The notes under the pieces were generated by a model. It was not told the DNA's origin. It saw only the letters and a program-made list of their open reading frames with translations, and did no database searches. From Terriglobus roseus (GTDB lineage Bacteria; Acidobacteriota; Terriglobia; Terriglobales; Acidobacteriaceae): a stretch of 64,000 bases of DNA. The stretch is from the NCBI RefSeq assembly GCF_900102185.1, contig NZ_LT629690.1, forward strand, positions 3,782,001 to 3,846,000, written 5' to 3'. Made by a program: the position numbers and the translations under genes. Shown here piece after piece: positions 44,447-53,952 of this stretch (position 1 is the first letter of the stretch; every line of letters starts with the position of its first letter).

Positions 44447-47290
44447 CTAACGACGCTTGCCCTTCTTCTTACGACTAGCCGCAATCAGATCTTTGTTCTT
44501 GCGTCGCCTAGGCTTCACACCATCAATCGTTGCAAACTTTGCAAAGGGAGATTCCTGTGACAACTGCGACTTACCCGGAGCACGAGATTTGCCTCCCTTC
44601 TTCGCTGGACGTAAGCCTTCTGTTCTTGATGTTGTTTGCTTCTCCTTGCGCGATGCAGTCTTGCCTGCACGCTTGCTGACAAATGGCCGTGTGCCTTCGG
44701 GCGCACTCTCTTCTTCCGGAATGATCGCGAACTGTAACCTGCGATTGCCGCGATCGATACGATCCAGTAGAACCCTCACTTGCATTCCAGGACGAATCGT
44801 CTTGCCACTCTTAGAGCCGCGTATCTCGCGTGCATTCTCGCGGTACGTGTAGTGGTCATCCGTAAGGGAGTGAATTGGAACAAGCCCCTCCACATACAGA
44901 TCGTGCAGCTCCACATACGCGCCATACTTTGTTACCGAGAGCACCATCGCAGCGAAGTCTTCGCCTACGCGGTCACTCATGAACTCAATCTTCTTCCACT
45001 CAATCAGTTCGCGTTCTGCATCTGCGGCGCGGCGCTCAGTCTCGCTGCACTCCTGAGCAATGGCCGCAATCTCTTCGCGCGGATACGGTTCGTCATAACC
45101 TTCTGCATGAATCAACTCATGAGAGTGAGCTGCGGCGAATCGTTGTGCGGACGATGATGCCGTCTCCTCAGGTCCACCAAAAGGCGAAGCACCTTCCGCA
45201 AGCAACGTCTTCACCACGCGATGCACAATCAGGTCAGGGTAACGACGAATCGGCGAAGTGAAGTGTGTATAGGCCGGCGCAGCAAGTGCGAAGTGGCCTT
45301 CATTCTTCTCGGAGTACTTCGCTTGCTTCAGAGAACGCAACATCAAATAGCTGAGAATGCGCTCTTCGGGTCTGCCCTGTATCTTCGCGGCGAGTCGCTG
45401 ATACATCTGCGGTTCTACATCAATCTGAGCAGACACTTCATGCCCTTGCGGTTTTCGACCATCGCGACCACGCTCGCGTTGACGCCGCTGATCACGGCGG
45501 TCCGCTTTCATTGTCACGGTCTTAACCGGCAATGCACCAACGCCAAGTGATACACCAAATGCGGCCGCTGCATCTTCAAACTCCACAATGCGTTTGGGGT
45601 CTGGCATCTCGTGAATGCGATACATTGCTGGCACGCCGCTGGCTTCCATCCAGCGCGCAACACATTCATTCGCGCACAACATGAACTCTTCAATGATGCG
45701 ATTGGACCACGCACGCTCTGCCTTGCGGACACCACGCATCGCGCCGTTCTCGTCGAAATCGATCACCGGCTCTGGTAGATCAAAATCAATCGATCCGCGC
45801 TTCACCCGCTTGCCATTTAACTTCTGTGCAAGCTCCAACATGAGCTCAAACTGTGAAACAAAATCGACATACTCAGTGCGCAGTTCCGCATCCCCATCGA
45901 GAATCTTCTGCACCTTCGTATACGTCATGCGACGTGCGGAACGGATGAGACCTTCGCATACCTCATACCCCAACACATTGCCATCGCCATCAAGCGTCGC
46001 GATGCATGACAACACCATGCGGTCTTCATCTGGCCGCAACGAGCATTCGCCATTCGACAACTCCTGCGGCAACATAGGCACAGCTCGATCCGGGAAGTAC
46101 ACGCTGTTGCCACGCAAACGCGCTTCCAGATCCAGGTCCGTTCCATCGAGCACATACTCCGCGACATCCGCGATGTGTACCTGTAACTCCCAGGTGCCAT
46201 CGTCACGCTTGCGCACAAGCACAGCATCGTCAAAGTCTTTCGCGGTTTCACCGTCAATCGTGACGATTGGCTCATCGCGAAAATCCCTACGTGCGCGAAG
46301 TTCGTCGTCATCCAGCGCCGCGACATTGCGCTGCGCTGCGTCCTGCGCCTCTACCAGCACATTCGCAGGAAACACATGAGGCAGATGATGCTTGCGGATG
46401 ACAATCTCTACATCGACACCGAACGCATCCGGGTCGCCCAAGACTTCAATCACGCGGCCGCGCGCCGGCGAATATTCCGTGGGATATTGCGTAATCTCCA
46501 CATCGACGGCAAGCCCGTGCAGGTTCTGCAAAGTGCCGTCCCATACATGCTCCTGCGCGCTGGCTTCCGCGCCAAGCGTGCGATGCGGCGTGATGGCAGC
46601 GGCCGGAAGATCGCGATCATTCTCAATCAGAACCGGCTGCGACATGCGCTCATCCAACGGGGTCACGTAGCTGCCACGGAGTCGAACGTCATCACTGCCG
46701 TGATCGAACGCACGTCCGCGAGCACCTGCCGCATGAAAGATGCCAACAATCGTGGGATTACGCCGTGTGAGCACGCGCACAATGCGTCCGCTACGGCGAC
46801 CGTCACGTGAAGGAGGGGCCGGCAGGACAAGCACCTGGTCGCCCTGCATAGCTCCGTTCAATTCATGCGGTGGAATGAAAAGATCGCCGTCAGATGACGC
46901 ACCATCACTGGGCCGCACAAATCCATAGCCATCGCGATGCAGTTGCAGTTTGCCCGCGATCAGATCCTTGCGACTGCCCTCACGCGCATCCATGCGTTCC
47001 CGCACGCGACGCTTCATGTCATCAGCGAAGCCGCGGCGACCGCCGCCCAAACGGCTATCGTTCTTCGCACGTTCGACGTTCGTCTCTGGCAGCGCCCAGT
47101 GCTCCTGGTCCATCTTCACCAGCGCGCCGCGAGCCGTCATGCGCGTCAGTTGCTCCAGCAACATGCGACGTTCGCGTCCCCCGCCCATACCCAGTTCGCG
47201 AACCAGTTGTTTGTAACCCGCGCGACCGCCAGCGCGTTGAATGCGCCGCAGAATCTCGCGATCTGTGTGCTGATAAGGGTGACCCGGCAT
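44447..47290 (-). CDS. rnr: Ribonuclease R
   Basis: A 947-aa RNase II/R family 3'-5' exoribonuclease. N-terminal winged-helix (about 1-70), cold-shock-type domains (GKLQLHRDGYGFVRP near 110-125), the catalytic domain with TIDGETAKDFDDAV near 343 and DRAVPMLPQELSNGECSL, and a C-terminal S1 domain (GEDFAAMVLSVTKYGAYVEL). It ends in a long Lys/Arg-rich tail typical of RNase R rather than RNase II. The start at 47290 has only a weak AGG, and TATTCT lies 8 nt upstream, so transcription may begin almost at the ATG. It is followed 2 bp later by hrpB. Confidence 0.95.
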   Translation of the reverse strand: MPGHPYQHTDREILRRIQRAGGRAGYKQLVRELGMGGGRERRMLLEQLTRMTARGALVKMDQEHWALPETNVERAKNDSRLGGGRRGFADDMKRRVRERMDAREGSRKDLIAGKLQLHRDGYGFVRPSDGASSDGDLFIPPHELNGAMQGDQVLVLPAPPSRDGRRSGRIVRVLTRRNPTIVGIFHAAGARGRAFDHGSDDVRLRGSYVTPLDERMSQPVLIENDRDLPAAAITPHRTLGAEASAQEHVWDGTLQNLHGLAVDVEITQYPTEYSPARGRVIEVLGDPDAFGVDVEIVIRKHHLPHVFPANVLVEAQDAAQRNVAALDDDELRARRDFRDEPIVTIDGETAKDFDDAVLVRKRDDGTWELQVHIADVAEYVLDGTDLDLEARLRGNSVYFPDRAVPMLPQELSNGECSLRPDEDRMVLSCIATLDGDGNVLGYEVCEGLIRSARRMTYTKVQKILDGDAELRTEYVDFVSQFELMLELAQKLNGKRVKRGSIDFDLPEPVIDFDENGAMRGVRKAERAWSNRIIEEFMLCANECVARWMEASGVPAMYRIHEMPDPKRIVEFEDAAAAFGVSLGVGALPVKTVTMKADRRDQRRQRERGRDGRKPQGHEVSAQIDVEPQMYQRLAAKIQGRPEERILSYLMLRSLKQAKYSEKNEGHFALAAPAYTHFTSPIRRYPDLIVHRVVKTLLAEGASPFGGPEETASSSAQRFAAAHSHELIHAEGYDEPYPREEIAAIAQECSETERRAADAERELIEWKKIEFMSDRVGEDFAAMVLSVTKYGAYVELHDLYVEGLVPIHSLTDDHYTYRENAREIRGSKSGKTIRPGMQVRVLLDRIDRGNRRLQFAIIPEEESAPEGTRPFVSKRAGKTASRKEKQTTSRTEGLRPAKKGGKSRAPGKSQLSQESPFAKFATIDGVKPRRRKNKDLIAASRKKKGKRR

Positions 47291-47394
47291 CTGCCTGAAG
47301 AATACGCTGACTGGCGATTGATTGCAGAACCCACACGTTGGGCTACCTGCATAGACCTAGCAGCCACGGACAGCACGCTCTTCCGATGATTGGT

Positions 47395-48462
47395 CTATTT
47401 GCGAGCGAACTGTTTGGTATCGCCGGTGCGACCATTCGTCACTTGCATTGTCCCATCTGCACTGATCGTGATGACCACGTTCTTGCCGTCTGTACCGGAT
47501 GTGTTAGCAATAAATGCCTCGGGGACATTGTGTTCCGGTCCTTGCTGTGGCGTTTTCCCAGGATTCGGTGAGCCTGCAGGAGGCGCCAGGTGAAGTTGAT
47601 ATAACGCTTCCATTCGAGGTGACTTGCGAATGGTATCGATCACCGACGTACTGGCCCCTTTATGCGCACCGTTATCCATGATGGCCACGCGAGGCGCGAT
47701 GGAGTTAATGAAAACCGGGCTGCTGCTCCAGTCCACACCGTGATGCGAAACGATCAACAAATCGACTTGCCCAAGTTTGTTCACAGGGCATACCAGCGAA
47801 TATTCGCGATCCGAGGTCAAATCGCCCGCATCGACAATCTTCAACCCCGCAAAGCGAATCATGGTGCCAAGCGATTGACCATTCTCCTGTGTATCCGTGG
47901 CGGGCTGTTTCACATTCGCGCAAAGCGGATTCGGAGCTTTACGCACACTGGACGCTCCAGGATCATGATCCATCACAGCACCGTTGCTACTGATGGCAAC
48001 CGCGTCAAAGCCGGGAGCAGGTAACTTGTCGCCCGCCTTTACGACGAAGTGCTTGTACTTCCCGGTGGCCAACAGTTTCCGATAATTCGCTAGAAACGAC
48101 GTATCATTGGGATCGCTTGAAATACGCTCACCATGATCCAGAAAGGCACCGATCGGGAAGCGCTCTGCGAGTTGCGGCACACCGCCAATATGGTCGTCGT
48201 GATAGTGCGTCAACAACACCGTATCGATGCGCGAAAGCCCCATCATCTTCGCCGCCGCAACAATGCGATCAGCATCGCGCCCATTGTTCTTATCCCAGCC
48301 TGTATCTATCAACAGAGACTGTCCTGTGGGCGCAACAAATAACGTGGCCTGCCCACCTTCCACATCCACAGCCGTGATGCGCAGAGAGTTCTTCTGCCCG
48401 AAAGCGCTAGCAACGAGCGCGAGAGCAAAACAGGAAGCAGCAATAGGACGAAAGATCTTCAT
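47395..48462 (-). CDS. Secreted metallo-beta-lactamase-fold hydrolase, ComEC/Rec2-like
   Basis: A 355-aa exported protein (signal ASCFALALVASAFGQ) with a metallo-beta-lactamase core. Zinc motif HYHDDH at residues 86-91, preceded by SLLIDTGWDKNNGRDADRI and followed by GTMIRFAGLKIVDAGDLTSDREYSL, with SHHG providing later ligands. The set (DVEGGQATLFV..., H-x-H-x-D-H, DAGD, SHHG) is the arrangement of the ComEC beta-lactamase domain, here without the membrane channel. The substrate is unknown; extracellular nuclease or phosphodiesterase activity is possible. It has no ribosome-binding site; TATGCT lies 8 nt before the ATG. It lies 104 bp from rnr and 102 bp past a receptor terminator. Confidence 0.8.
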   Translation of the reverse strand: MKIFRPIAASCFALALVASAFGQKNSLRITAVDVEGGQATLFVAPTGQSLLIDTGWDKNNGRDADRIVAAAKMMGLSRIDTVLLTHYHDDHIGGVPQLAERFPIGAFLDHGERISSDPNDTSFLANYRKLLATGKYKHFVVKAGDKLPAPGFDAVAISSNGAVMDHDPGASSVRKAPNPLCANVKQPATDTQENGQSLGTMIRFAGLKIVDAGDLTSDREYSLVCPVNKLGQVDLLIVSHHGVDWSSSPVFINSIAPRVAIMDNGAHKGASTSVIDTIRKSPRMEALYQLHLAPPAGSPNPGKTPQQGPEHNVPEAFIANTSGTDGKNVVITISADGTMQVTNGRTGDTKQFARK

Positions 48463-48520
48463 GACGCAACAGCATACCGCGCCACACGTGCCGGGCGCTC
48501 GTGAAGTAGATAAGCAATGC

Positions 48521-48546
48521 AGAAGGGCCGCTTTCGCGGCCCTTCT
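48521..48546 (-). terminator. Terminator after the TonB receptor gene
   Basis: A perfect 11-bp stem AGAAGGGCCGC (48521-48531), tetraloop TTTC, and its complement (48536-48546), 18 bp past the stop at 48565. Confidence 0.75.
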
Positions 48547-48564
48547 GGTTAGGTTCAGGTTTGA

Positions 48565-51500
48565 TTAGAACGTTGCCGTCAGCTGGAACTCCGTCTGACG
48601 AGGAGCGCCCTGCGAGAACGTTCCTACACCGCGGTACGTACGCTGTGCCGACTGGGTTGCGAAGTTATTCGGACCAGTGACAAAGCTCGCACCACCCGAA
48701 CCGCTGTTAATAGCTCCACCCGCAGTGGTTGTGTTCTGCAGAGTTCCGGTATAGGAGCTAAAGTTGCTGAAGTTTGCAATGTTGTAGAAGGCAATCTTCG
48801 GCGTAAGGCTCAGGCCCTCGTGCAACTTGTTAAACCGGAACGGGTAGGAGAAGTTCACGTCCAGCGAACGGAACATCGGGTTGTTGTTAGCTGTTCCCGT
48901 AGGAAGCTGAGCCACAGGCTGAATAACACCCTTCAGCGTTGTGAGCTGCGACAGTGTCATCAGGCCGGAGTTAATCACCTGCTGGCCGGCCGGAGTTACC
49001 TTTCCTGCGTAGCTACCGTTGTAGTTGGTGATGAAGCTGCCAAGCGTATTCGCCTTGACGCGATGCATGTAATCACCCTGCACCGTACCAGGAGCGAGAT
49101 CGCCCGTCGTTCCGTCACCCGTCAGATCGGTCGTGAAAATGTTTCCTGCGGCAAGGCTCGAATCCAGAATCAGATTCGATGGGATCGCCGAGAAGAAGTG
49201 ACCGATAAGACCAATTTCCGGGCCATACTTCGGCTTGATGTTGCCACCGAAGGAAAGCTGGTGCTTACGATCAAGTGTGTTGCGGCCGATGTACTGGTTC
49301 GGGTTGTCGTAATCCCAGGCGCCGGTTCCAAAGAACTCGTCGTTGGAGGTCATGTTCGACACAACACGGGACAGGTTATAGGAGACCTGGATGTTGCTAC
49401 GGTCGATACCCTTCATCGGGTGCGAAGCCGCCTGACGATATACAACCTGCAGAGCATCGTAGCCCGAACGTCCCGCGGGGCGGATAACCGTGCCGCGGCC
49501 TAGATCAGGATTTACACCCGGGAATGCTGCCGGCGTCGAACGTCCCTGGACCTTGTAGTTGTTGTAGCTCGTGTATGCGTCACCATCGAGTCCCTGGCTG
49601 GCGAAGGAGTTGATTGCAAACGAGGGATTGTTGTTGATGAGGCACTGCACGACTGCAACGGATGTGGCAGCGGTCGCCGTACCGCAGGCGCCCTTCGTGG
49701 TAGATAGAGCGGAGAGGCGGTTGATCGCCGCAAGTGCATTTGCCTGGCTGAAGGTACGCGCCGCACCTGTGTGATTCAGGTCGATGGACTGACCGATGCG
49801 CCACGTCATGTTGTGGACATAGTCAGCGCTCAGAACCGCACCCTTGAACAGTTCACGCTGTAGACCGAAGTTCCACTGTTCTGAAACCGGCTGCTTGTAG
49901 GTCGGCGCATACAGGCCCGAAGCATTCAGGGTGTTGCCAAGGTATCCGCTGTTCACGACATTCGGGTTGGCCTTAGCCACAGCCTGATAGCTCTTCTGCA
50001 GCGCAGCGAACTGCGGAGCAGACTGAGCGATCGTGCGCTGGAGGCAGAGCGTCTGCAGAGGCGTTCCGTCAGGAGACGTGGTCACGACGCTGCTGTCCGG
50101 GAAGAGAACCGACGTCGACGCACAGGCAGACGCGGGGTTGTACGACTGAACCGTCTTCAAGAGACCGGCTGCAGCGTTACCGCTGCTGTTGAATACAACG
50201 CTCTCGTAGTAGAGACCAAAACCGGCACGCAGCACCGTCTTGTGGTTGCCCGGAGCATATACCAATCCGACCTGAGGCCCTAAGTTGTTATACGGTTGGC
50301 GTACATGACTTGCGGTGTAGCTCGGATCAAAGAGGCTGAGCAACGGGGTCGTGGACGCCTTGCCTGAGCAGACGTAGTTGGCGGTAGCCGTCATATCGGC
50401 GCAAGTGGGCAACGCGAAGCTGTTGTTCTGACGGTTGGTATCCACGCTGTAGCGGAGAGCAGCAGTCACGGTGAAGCTGGGCGTAACCTTCCAGGCATCC
50501 GCAACGTAGAACCCGTAGCGCCAAGCAGGTGAACCGCCACCAGGCAGGCCAAATCCCGCAACGTTGTTGCCATAACCGTTGCCCGTGGCAATCGTCGCAG
50601 AGCTGGTGTTGTAACCATTCAGCGGATCACCCGGACAAGCGGGCGCTCCGACTACGCCGCTGCAACCAAGGCCAAGTGGATTGGTAGCATTCACCGTGCC
50701 AGAAAGCAGATTGCTCGCGGTCGGGTTCAAACGGGGAGCCAAACCATAGAAGGCAGCATAGCCGCCACCCTGCAAACGGTTCAAAGAGCCGCCGAAACGG
50801 ATATTGTGGGTACCGCGTGTGTAGCTGCCGTCATAACGAAGCTGCTTATCAGACTGGAACGTTGCCTGCGGAGCGTTCGAGTTTGGTCCGAAGTAGAGCT
50901 GGTTGGTGTAGTTGTAAGCAACCGGACCATTCGCCGTGACCAGGGGGTTGTAGCCCGAAGAGGCGCTGCCATCTGTGATGAGGTTGTGAAACTTCTCATA
51001 CGAGCCACGGAACGAGTGCGTGAAGCGGCCCTTCGAGAAGTCAGCACCAAAGGCCATGCCGTACGTATTATCGCGATTCGGATACGCAGCAAAGCGGGTC
51101 GTTCCGCCTGCAGTGGTCGTCGAATCTACGTTGTAGTTGCCACGAGCGAAGTAATGACCGCCGAACGGGCCTGAGTAGTCCAGGCGCACAGTCGAATACG
51201 TCTGGCGATACGGCGTCCCTACGGTGGGGTGCTGTGCGGCAAGGGTCGAAGACTGTCCTACCGGGTTAGCACCAGCGGTGTTGAAAACAGTTCCCAGGTT
51301 GGATGGCGATGCGCTGTTCTGCTGAATGCGCTCCGCATTGCCAAAGGCGAAAAGCTTGTCCTTGATGATCGGGAAGCCAATGCTGCCGCCGTACTGATTG
51401 CGCTGAAAATACGGCGCAATGTGGTTGCCATTGGCATCTGCGGTGGAGTTCGGGTTCGCATCCAGAGCTCGCTGATCCTGGAAGATGTAGAACGCTTCGC

Positions 51501-52248
51501 CGTGGATTGAGTTCGTGCCCGAGCGGGTCGATACGTTCACAGCACCCTGCGAGGTAACTTCACCGGCAGCGTCCTGCGTGGAGCGGTTCAGTTGGAACTC
51601 GTTGATAGCGCCCTGGGACACGTTGAAGATCGTGGTTCCCACGGTTTCGTCCGTAATGTCGGCGCCGTCGAGGAGGATACGGGTGGTACGGCCCGAAGTG
51701 CCGTTCACCGCAATGCCCGTGTAGCCCGACTTCGTTGGATCGAAGGTGTTACCGTTCTGCAGCTGTACACCCGGTTCAATCTGAGCCAGATCCAAGAAGT
51801 TACGGCCGTTTACAGGAAGGTTTGCAATCTGCTCGCGGGTGATAACGTCTGCCACGCCAGCCTGGTCGGTGTTGACCTGAACCTCGCCAGCGGTAACTTC
51901 AATGGTTTCAGAGTTCTGACCAACCTGTAGCTTGAAGCTTCCTGGGGTGGCGGTGCCGGTCAGGATGCGGGTCTTAACTTCAAGCTGCTGGAAGCCTGAA
52001 GCAACGACCGTAACGGTGTAGTCGCCAGGATTCAGCGGACCGATGCTATAGAAACCAGCCTTATCGGTGGTCAAGTTCCTGGTCGTTCCCTGATCAAGGC
52101 TCTTAATCGTGATATTGGCATCCGAAACTGCTGCACCGGATGCGTCTGTGATGGTTCCCTGGATAGCACCGCCGTTTACCGAAACGGCCTGGCCGTGAGC
52201 AGCAACGCTGACCAACGCCAGCGGTGCGACGAGCAGAAATTTCTTCAT
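48565..52248 (-). CDS. TonB-dependent receptor, Oar-like
   Basis: A 1227-aa outer-membrane receptor. The ATG at 52248, 11 nt after AGGAGG, starts the signal MKKFLLVAPLALVSVAAHGQ; the longer frame to 52341 is disfavoured. Carboxypeptidase-regulatory domain: GTITDASGAAVSDANITIKS and FYSIGPLNPGDYTVTV. The plug region holds IANLPVNGRNFLDLAQIEPGV and NEFQLNRSTQDAAGEVTSQGA. The barrel ends ...RQTEFQLTATF. It stands alone with its own terminator and its own promoter region (a TTGACA on the minus strand at 52409-52404). Substrate unknown. Confidence 0.9.
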   Translation of the reverse strand: MKKFLLVAPLALVSVAAHGQAVSVNGGAIQGTITDASGAAVSDANITIKSLDQGTTRNLTTDKAGFYSIGPLNPGDYTVTVVASGFQQLEVKTRILTGTATPGSFKLQVGQNSETIEVTAGEVQVNTDQAGVADVITREQIANLPVNGRNFLDLAQIEPGVQLQNGNTFDPTKSGYTGIAVNGTSGRTTRILLDGADITDETVGTTIFNVSQGAINEFQLNRSTQDAAGEVTSQGAVNVSTRSGTNSIHGEAFYIFQDQRALDANPNSTADANGNHIAPYFQRNQYGGSIGFPIIKDKLFAFGNAERIQQNSASPSNLGTVFNTAGANPVGQSSTLAAQHPTVGTPYRQTYSTVRLDYSGPFGGHYFARGNYNVDSTTTAGGTTRFAAYPNRDNTYGMAFGADFSKGRFTHSFRGSYEKFHNLITDGSASSGYNPLVTANGPVAYNYTNQLYFGPNSNAPQATFQSDKQLRYDGSYTRGTHNIRFGGSLNRLQGGGYAAFYGLAPRLNPTASNLLSGTVNATNPLGLGCSGVVGAPACPGDPLNGYNTSSATIATGNGYGNNVAGFGLPGGGSPAWRYGFYVADAWKVTPSFTVTAALRYSVDTNRQNNSFALPTCADMTATANYVCSGKASTTPLLSLFDPSYTASHVRQPYNNLGPQVGLVYAPGNHKTVLRAGFGLYYESVVFNSSGNAAAGLLKTVQSYNPASACASTSVLFPDSSVVTTSPDGTPLQTLCLQRTIAQSAPQFAALQKSYQAVAKANPNVVNSGYLGNTLNASGLYAPTYKQPVSEQWNFGLQRELFKGAVLSADYVHNMTWRIGQSIDLNHTGAARTFSQANALAAINRLSALSTTKGACGTATAATSVAVVQCLINNNPSFAINSFASQGLDGDAYTSYNNYKVQGRSTPAAFPGVNPDLGRGTVIRPAGRSGYDALQVVYRQAASHPMKGIDRSNIQVSYNLSRVVSNMTSNDEFFGTGAWDYDNPNQYIGRNTLDRKHQLSFGGNIKPKYGPEIGLIGHFFSAIPSNLILDSSLAAGNIFTTDLTGDGTTGDLAPGTVQGDYMHRVKANTLGSFITNYNGSYAGKVTPAGQQVINSGLMTLSQLTTLKGVIQPVAQLPTGTANNNPMFRSLDVNFSYPFRFNKLHEGLSLTPKIAFYNIANFSNFSSYTGTLQNTTTAGGAINSGSGGASFVTGPNNFATQSAQRTYRGVGTFSQGAPRQTEFQLTATF

Positions 52249-52572
52249 TTTTGTACTGCCTCCTGAACACGCGGGGCCGATGGGGGCAAAATCACCGCAT
52301 GATGTACAGCAAAAAGGGAATCTCGCTAAAGGCACAGACAAACGGCCTGCAGCGAGATCTATTTATTCTTTGTTTGCGTTAGATTGCCCTACATTTTCCG
52401 CTGTGTCAACGCCAAGAAACGCCGCTTTTTCACTTTTGTCACTTTTCCTTTACTGTGCAGAAATATTTGATCCGGAACTCCGTCTAAAACGGCTCTTTGG
52501 GAACATGTCCAAGAAAGGCTGTGTAAAGCCTTGGAAGCGAAAAGGCGGCGAACAAAACGGTAAACTGGACTC
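52249..52572. other. Divergent intergenic region between TonB receptor and Y-family polymerase genes
   Basis: 324 bp without a gene. On the minus strand TTGACA (52409-52404) is a good -35 for the receptor, with only a weak CAATCT-type -10. The polymerase side has TAAACT (52561-52566) 6 nt before the ATG, and an ACATGT dyad (52503-52508) in GGGAACATGTCC. No terminator or repeat was seen. Confidence 0.5.
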
Positions 52573-53922
52573 ATGGATTTGGCCGATCCATTTTTGAATC
52601 CTCGGTTGAGCGATCTTCCTGATCGCTTTGGATTCCTGCATGTGGACTTGAACAGTTTCTTTGCCTCTGTGGAGCAGGAGCTGCATCCGGAATATCGCGA
52701 TCGCCCGATAGCCGTTGTCCCCACCTTTGCGGATACTACGGTTGCCATCGCAGCCAGCTATGAAGCGAAGGCTCTGGGCATCAAGACCGGCACTCGGGTC
52801 GTTGATATGAAACGCCTTTGCCCTGACATCATTCTGGTGGAGGGCGATCACTCCAACTACGCCGCGTTCTCCCACAGGATTCATGACGCTGTCGAGCGTG
52901 TTTGTCCGGTCGCACACGTGCCTTCCATCGATGAAGTGGTATGCCAGTTAATCGGCCGTGAACAAGAACCACCGCGCGCTCGTCAGATCGCCTTGGGTAT
53001 CAAACAAGCCATCCGTGATGATGTAGGCCAAACACTTCGTTGCTCCATTGGCATGGCACCCAACCGTTACCTAGCAAAGATTGCCAGCGATATGCAGAAG
53101 CCCGATGGCCTTATCGGCCTATTGCCGTCGCAACTTCCCCGTGCACTTGTTCATCTGGAACTCCGCGATCTTCCCGGCGTGGGTGCGCGTACGGAGCAGA
53201 TGCTTCATGGCAAAGGCATCACCACCATGGCGCAGTTGCTGGATCTAAACCGCGAGGAGATGCACAAGCTGTGGAACTCAGTCTGGGGTGATCGGCTGTA
53301 CCACTGGCTACGCGGACATAATACGGGAGACGATGGCGCGCCTCTGCCCCGCGAAATGCAGAAGTCTCTGGGACACTCCCACGTGCTGGGGCCGGAGCAC
53401 CGCAACTTACAGGGATCGTGGGCGATTGCACATAAGCTACTGCACAAAGCGGCCATGCGGCTGCGAATGGAAAAGATGTGTACTGCTTCGCTCACGCTGA
53501 CGATCCGTTACCAACTCACGCGTGAACAGGCGGAGCAAAAGAATAAGGTCCGCCATCATCAAAGCGGCATTAAGCACGATGGCTGGGGCATGGAAGCACG
53601 CTTTCCTACCTGCCAGGACACGCTCACACTGTTGGAGATACTGCAGAAGTTGTGGCAGCAACAGCCCACTGGCCCCGAGTATCAACGTCCCTTTTTCATC
53701 GGCGTTACATTGGGTCGTTTGATTAACGAAGACGAACAACAGCCCACGCTCTTCGCAGATCCAGACAATCGCAATCAGCTCAGTCGCACTCTAGACAAGC
53801 TGAATCAGAAATACGGCCACACCACGCTGCACTTTGCAGGCATGTTGCCGGCACGCGAAAGCGCGCCCACGCGCATCGCCTTCACGCAGATCCCAGTTCA
53901 ATACGGCAAAGATTACATCTAG
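52573..53922 (+). CDS. Y-family DNA polymerase (DinB/Pol IV-like), catalytically intact
   Basis: A 449-aa translesion polymerase. All three catalytic acids appear: D25 in HVDLNSFFASVEQE and D120-E121 in VPSIDEVV. The steric-gate aromatic lies at F29/F30. Palm, finger and helix-hairpin-helix regions follow (LPGVGARTEQMLHGKGITTMAQL), then a little-finger domain. The C-terminal tail contains QPTLFADP, a possible beta-clamp-binding motif. This makes it distinct from the inactive ImuB at 2076-3581. ATG at 52573 has no ribosome-binding site; TAAACT lies 6 nt upstream, so leaderless expression is possible. It is followed 30 bp later by a GH43 gene, perhaps on the same transcript. Confidence 0.92.
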   Translation: MDLADPFLNPRLSDLPDRFGFLHVDLNSFFASVEQELHPEYRDRPIAVVPTFADTTVAIAASYEAKALGIKTGTRVVDMKRLCPDIILVEGDHSNYAAFSHRIHDAVERVCPVAHVPSIDEVVCQLIGREQEPPRARQIALGIKQAIRDDVGQTLRCSIGMAPNRYLAKIASDMQKPDGLIGLLPSQLPRALVHLELRDLPGVGARTEQMLHGKGITTMAQLLDLNREEMHKLWNSVWGDRLYHWLRGHNTGDDGAPLPREMQKSLGHSHVLGPEHRNLQGSWAIAHKLLHKAAMRLRMEKMCTASLTLTIRYQLTREQAEQKNKVRHHQSGIKHDGWGMEARFPTCQDTLTLLEILQKLWQQQPTGPEYQRPFFIGVTLGRLINEDEQQPTLFADPDNRNQLSRTLDKLNQKYGHTTLHFAGMLPARESAPTRIAFTQIPVQYGKDYI

Positions 53923-53952
53923 CTCGTAATTGCAGTAGCCTCATGCTCAGAC

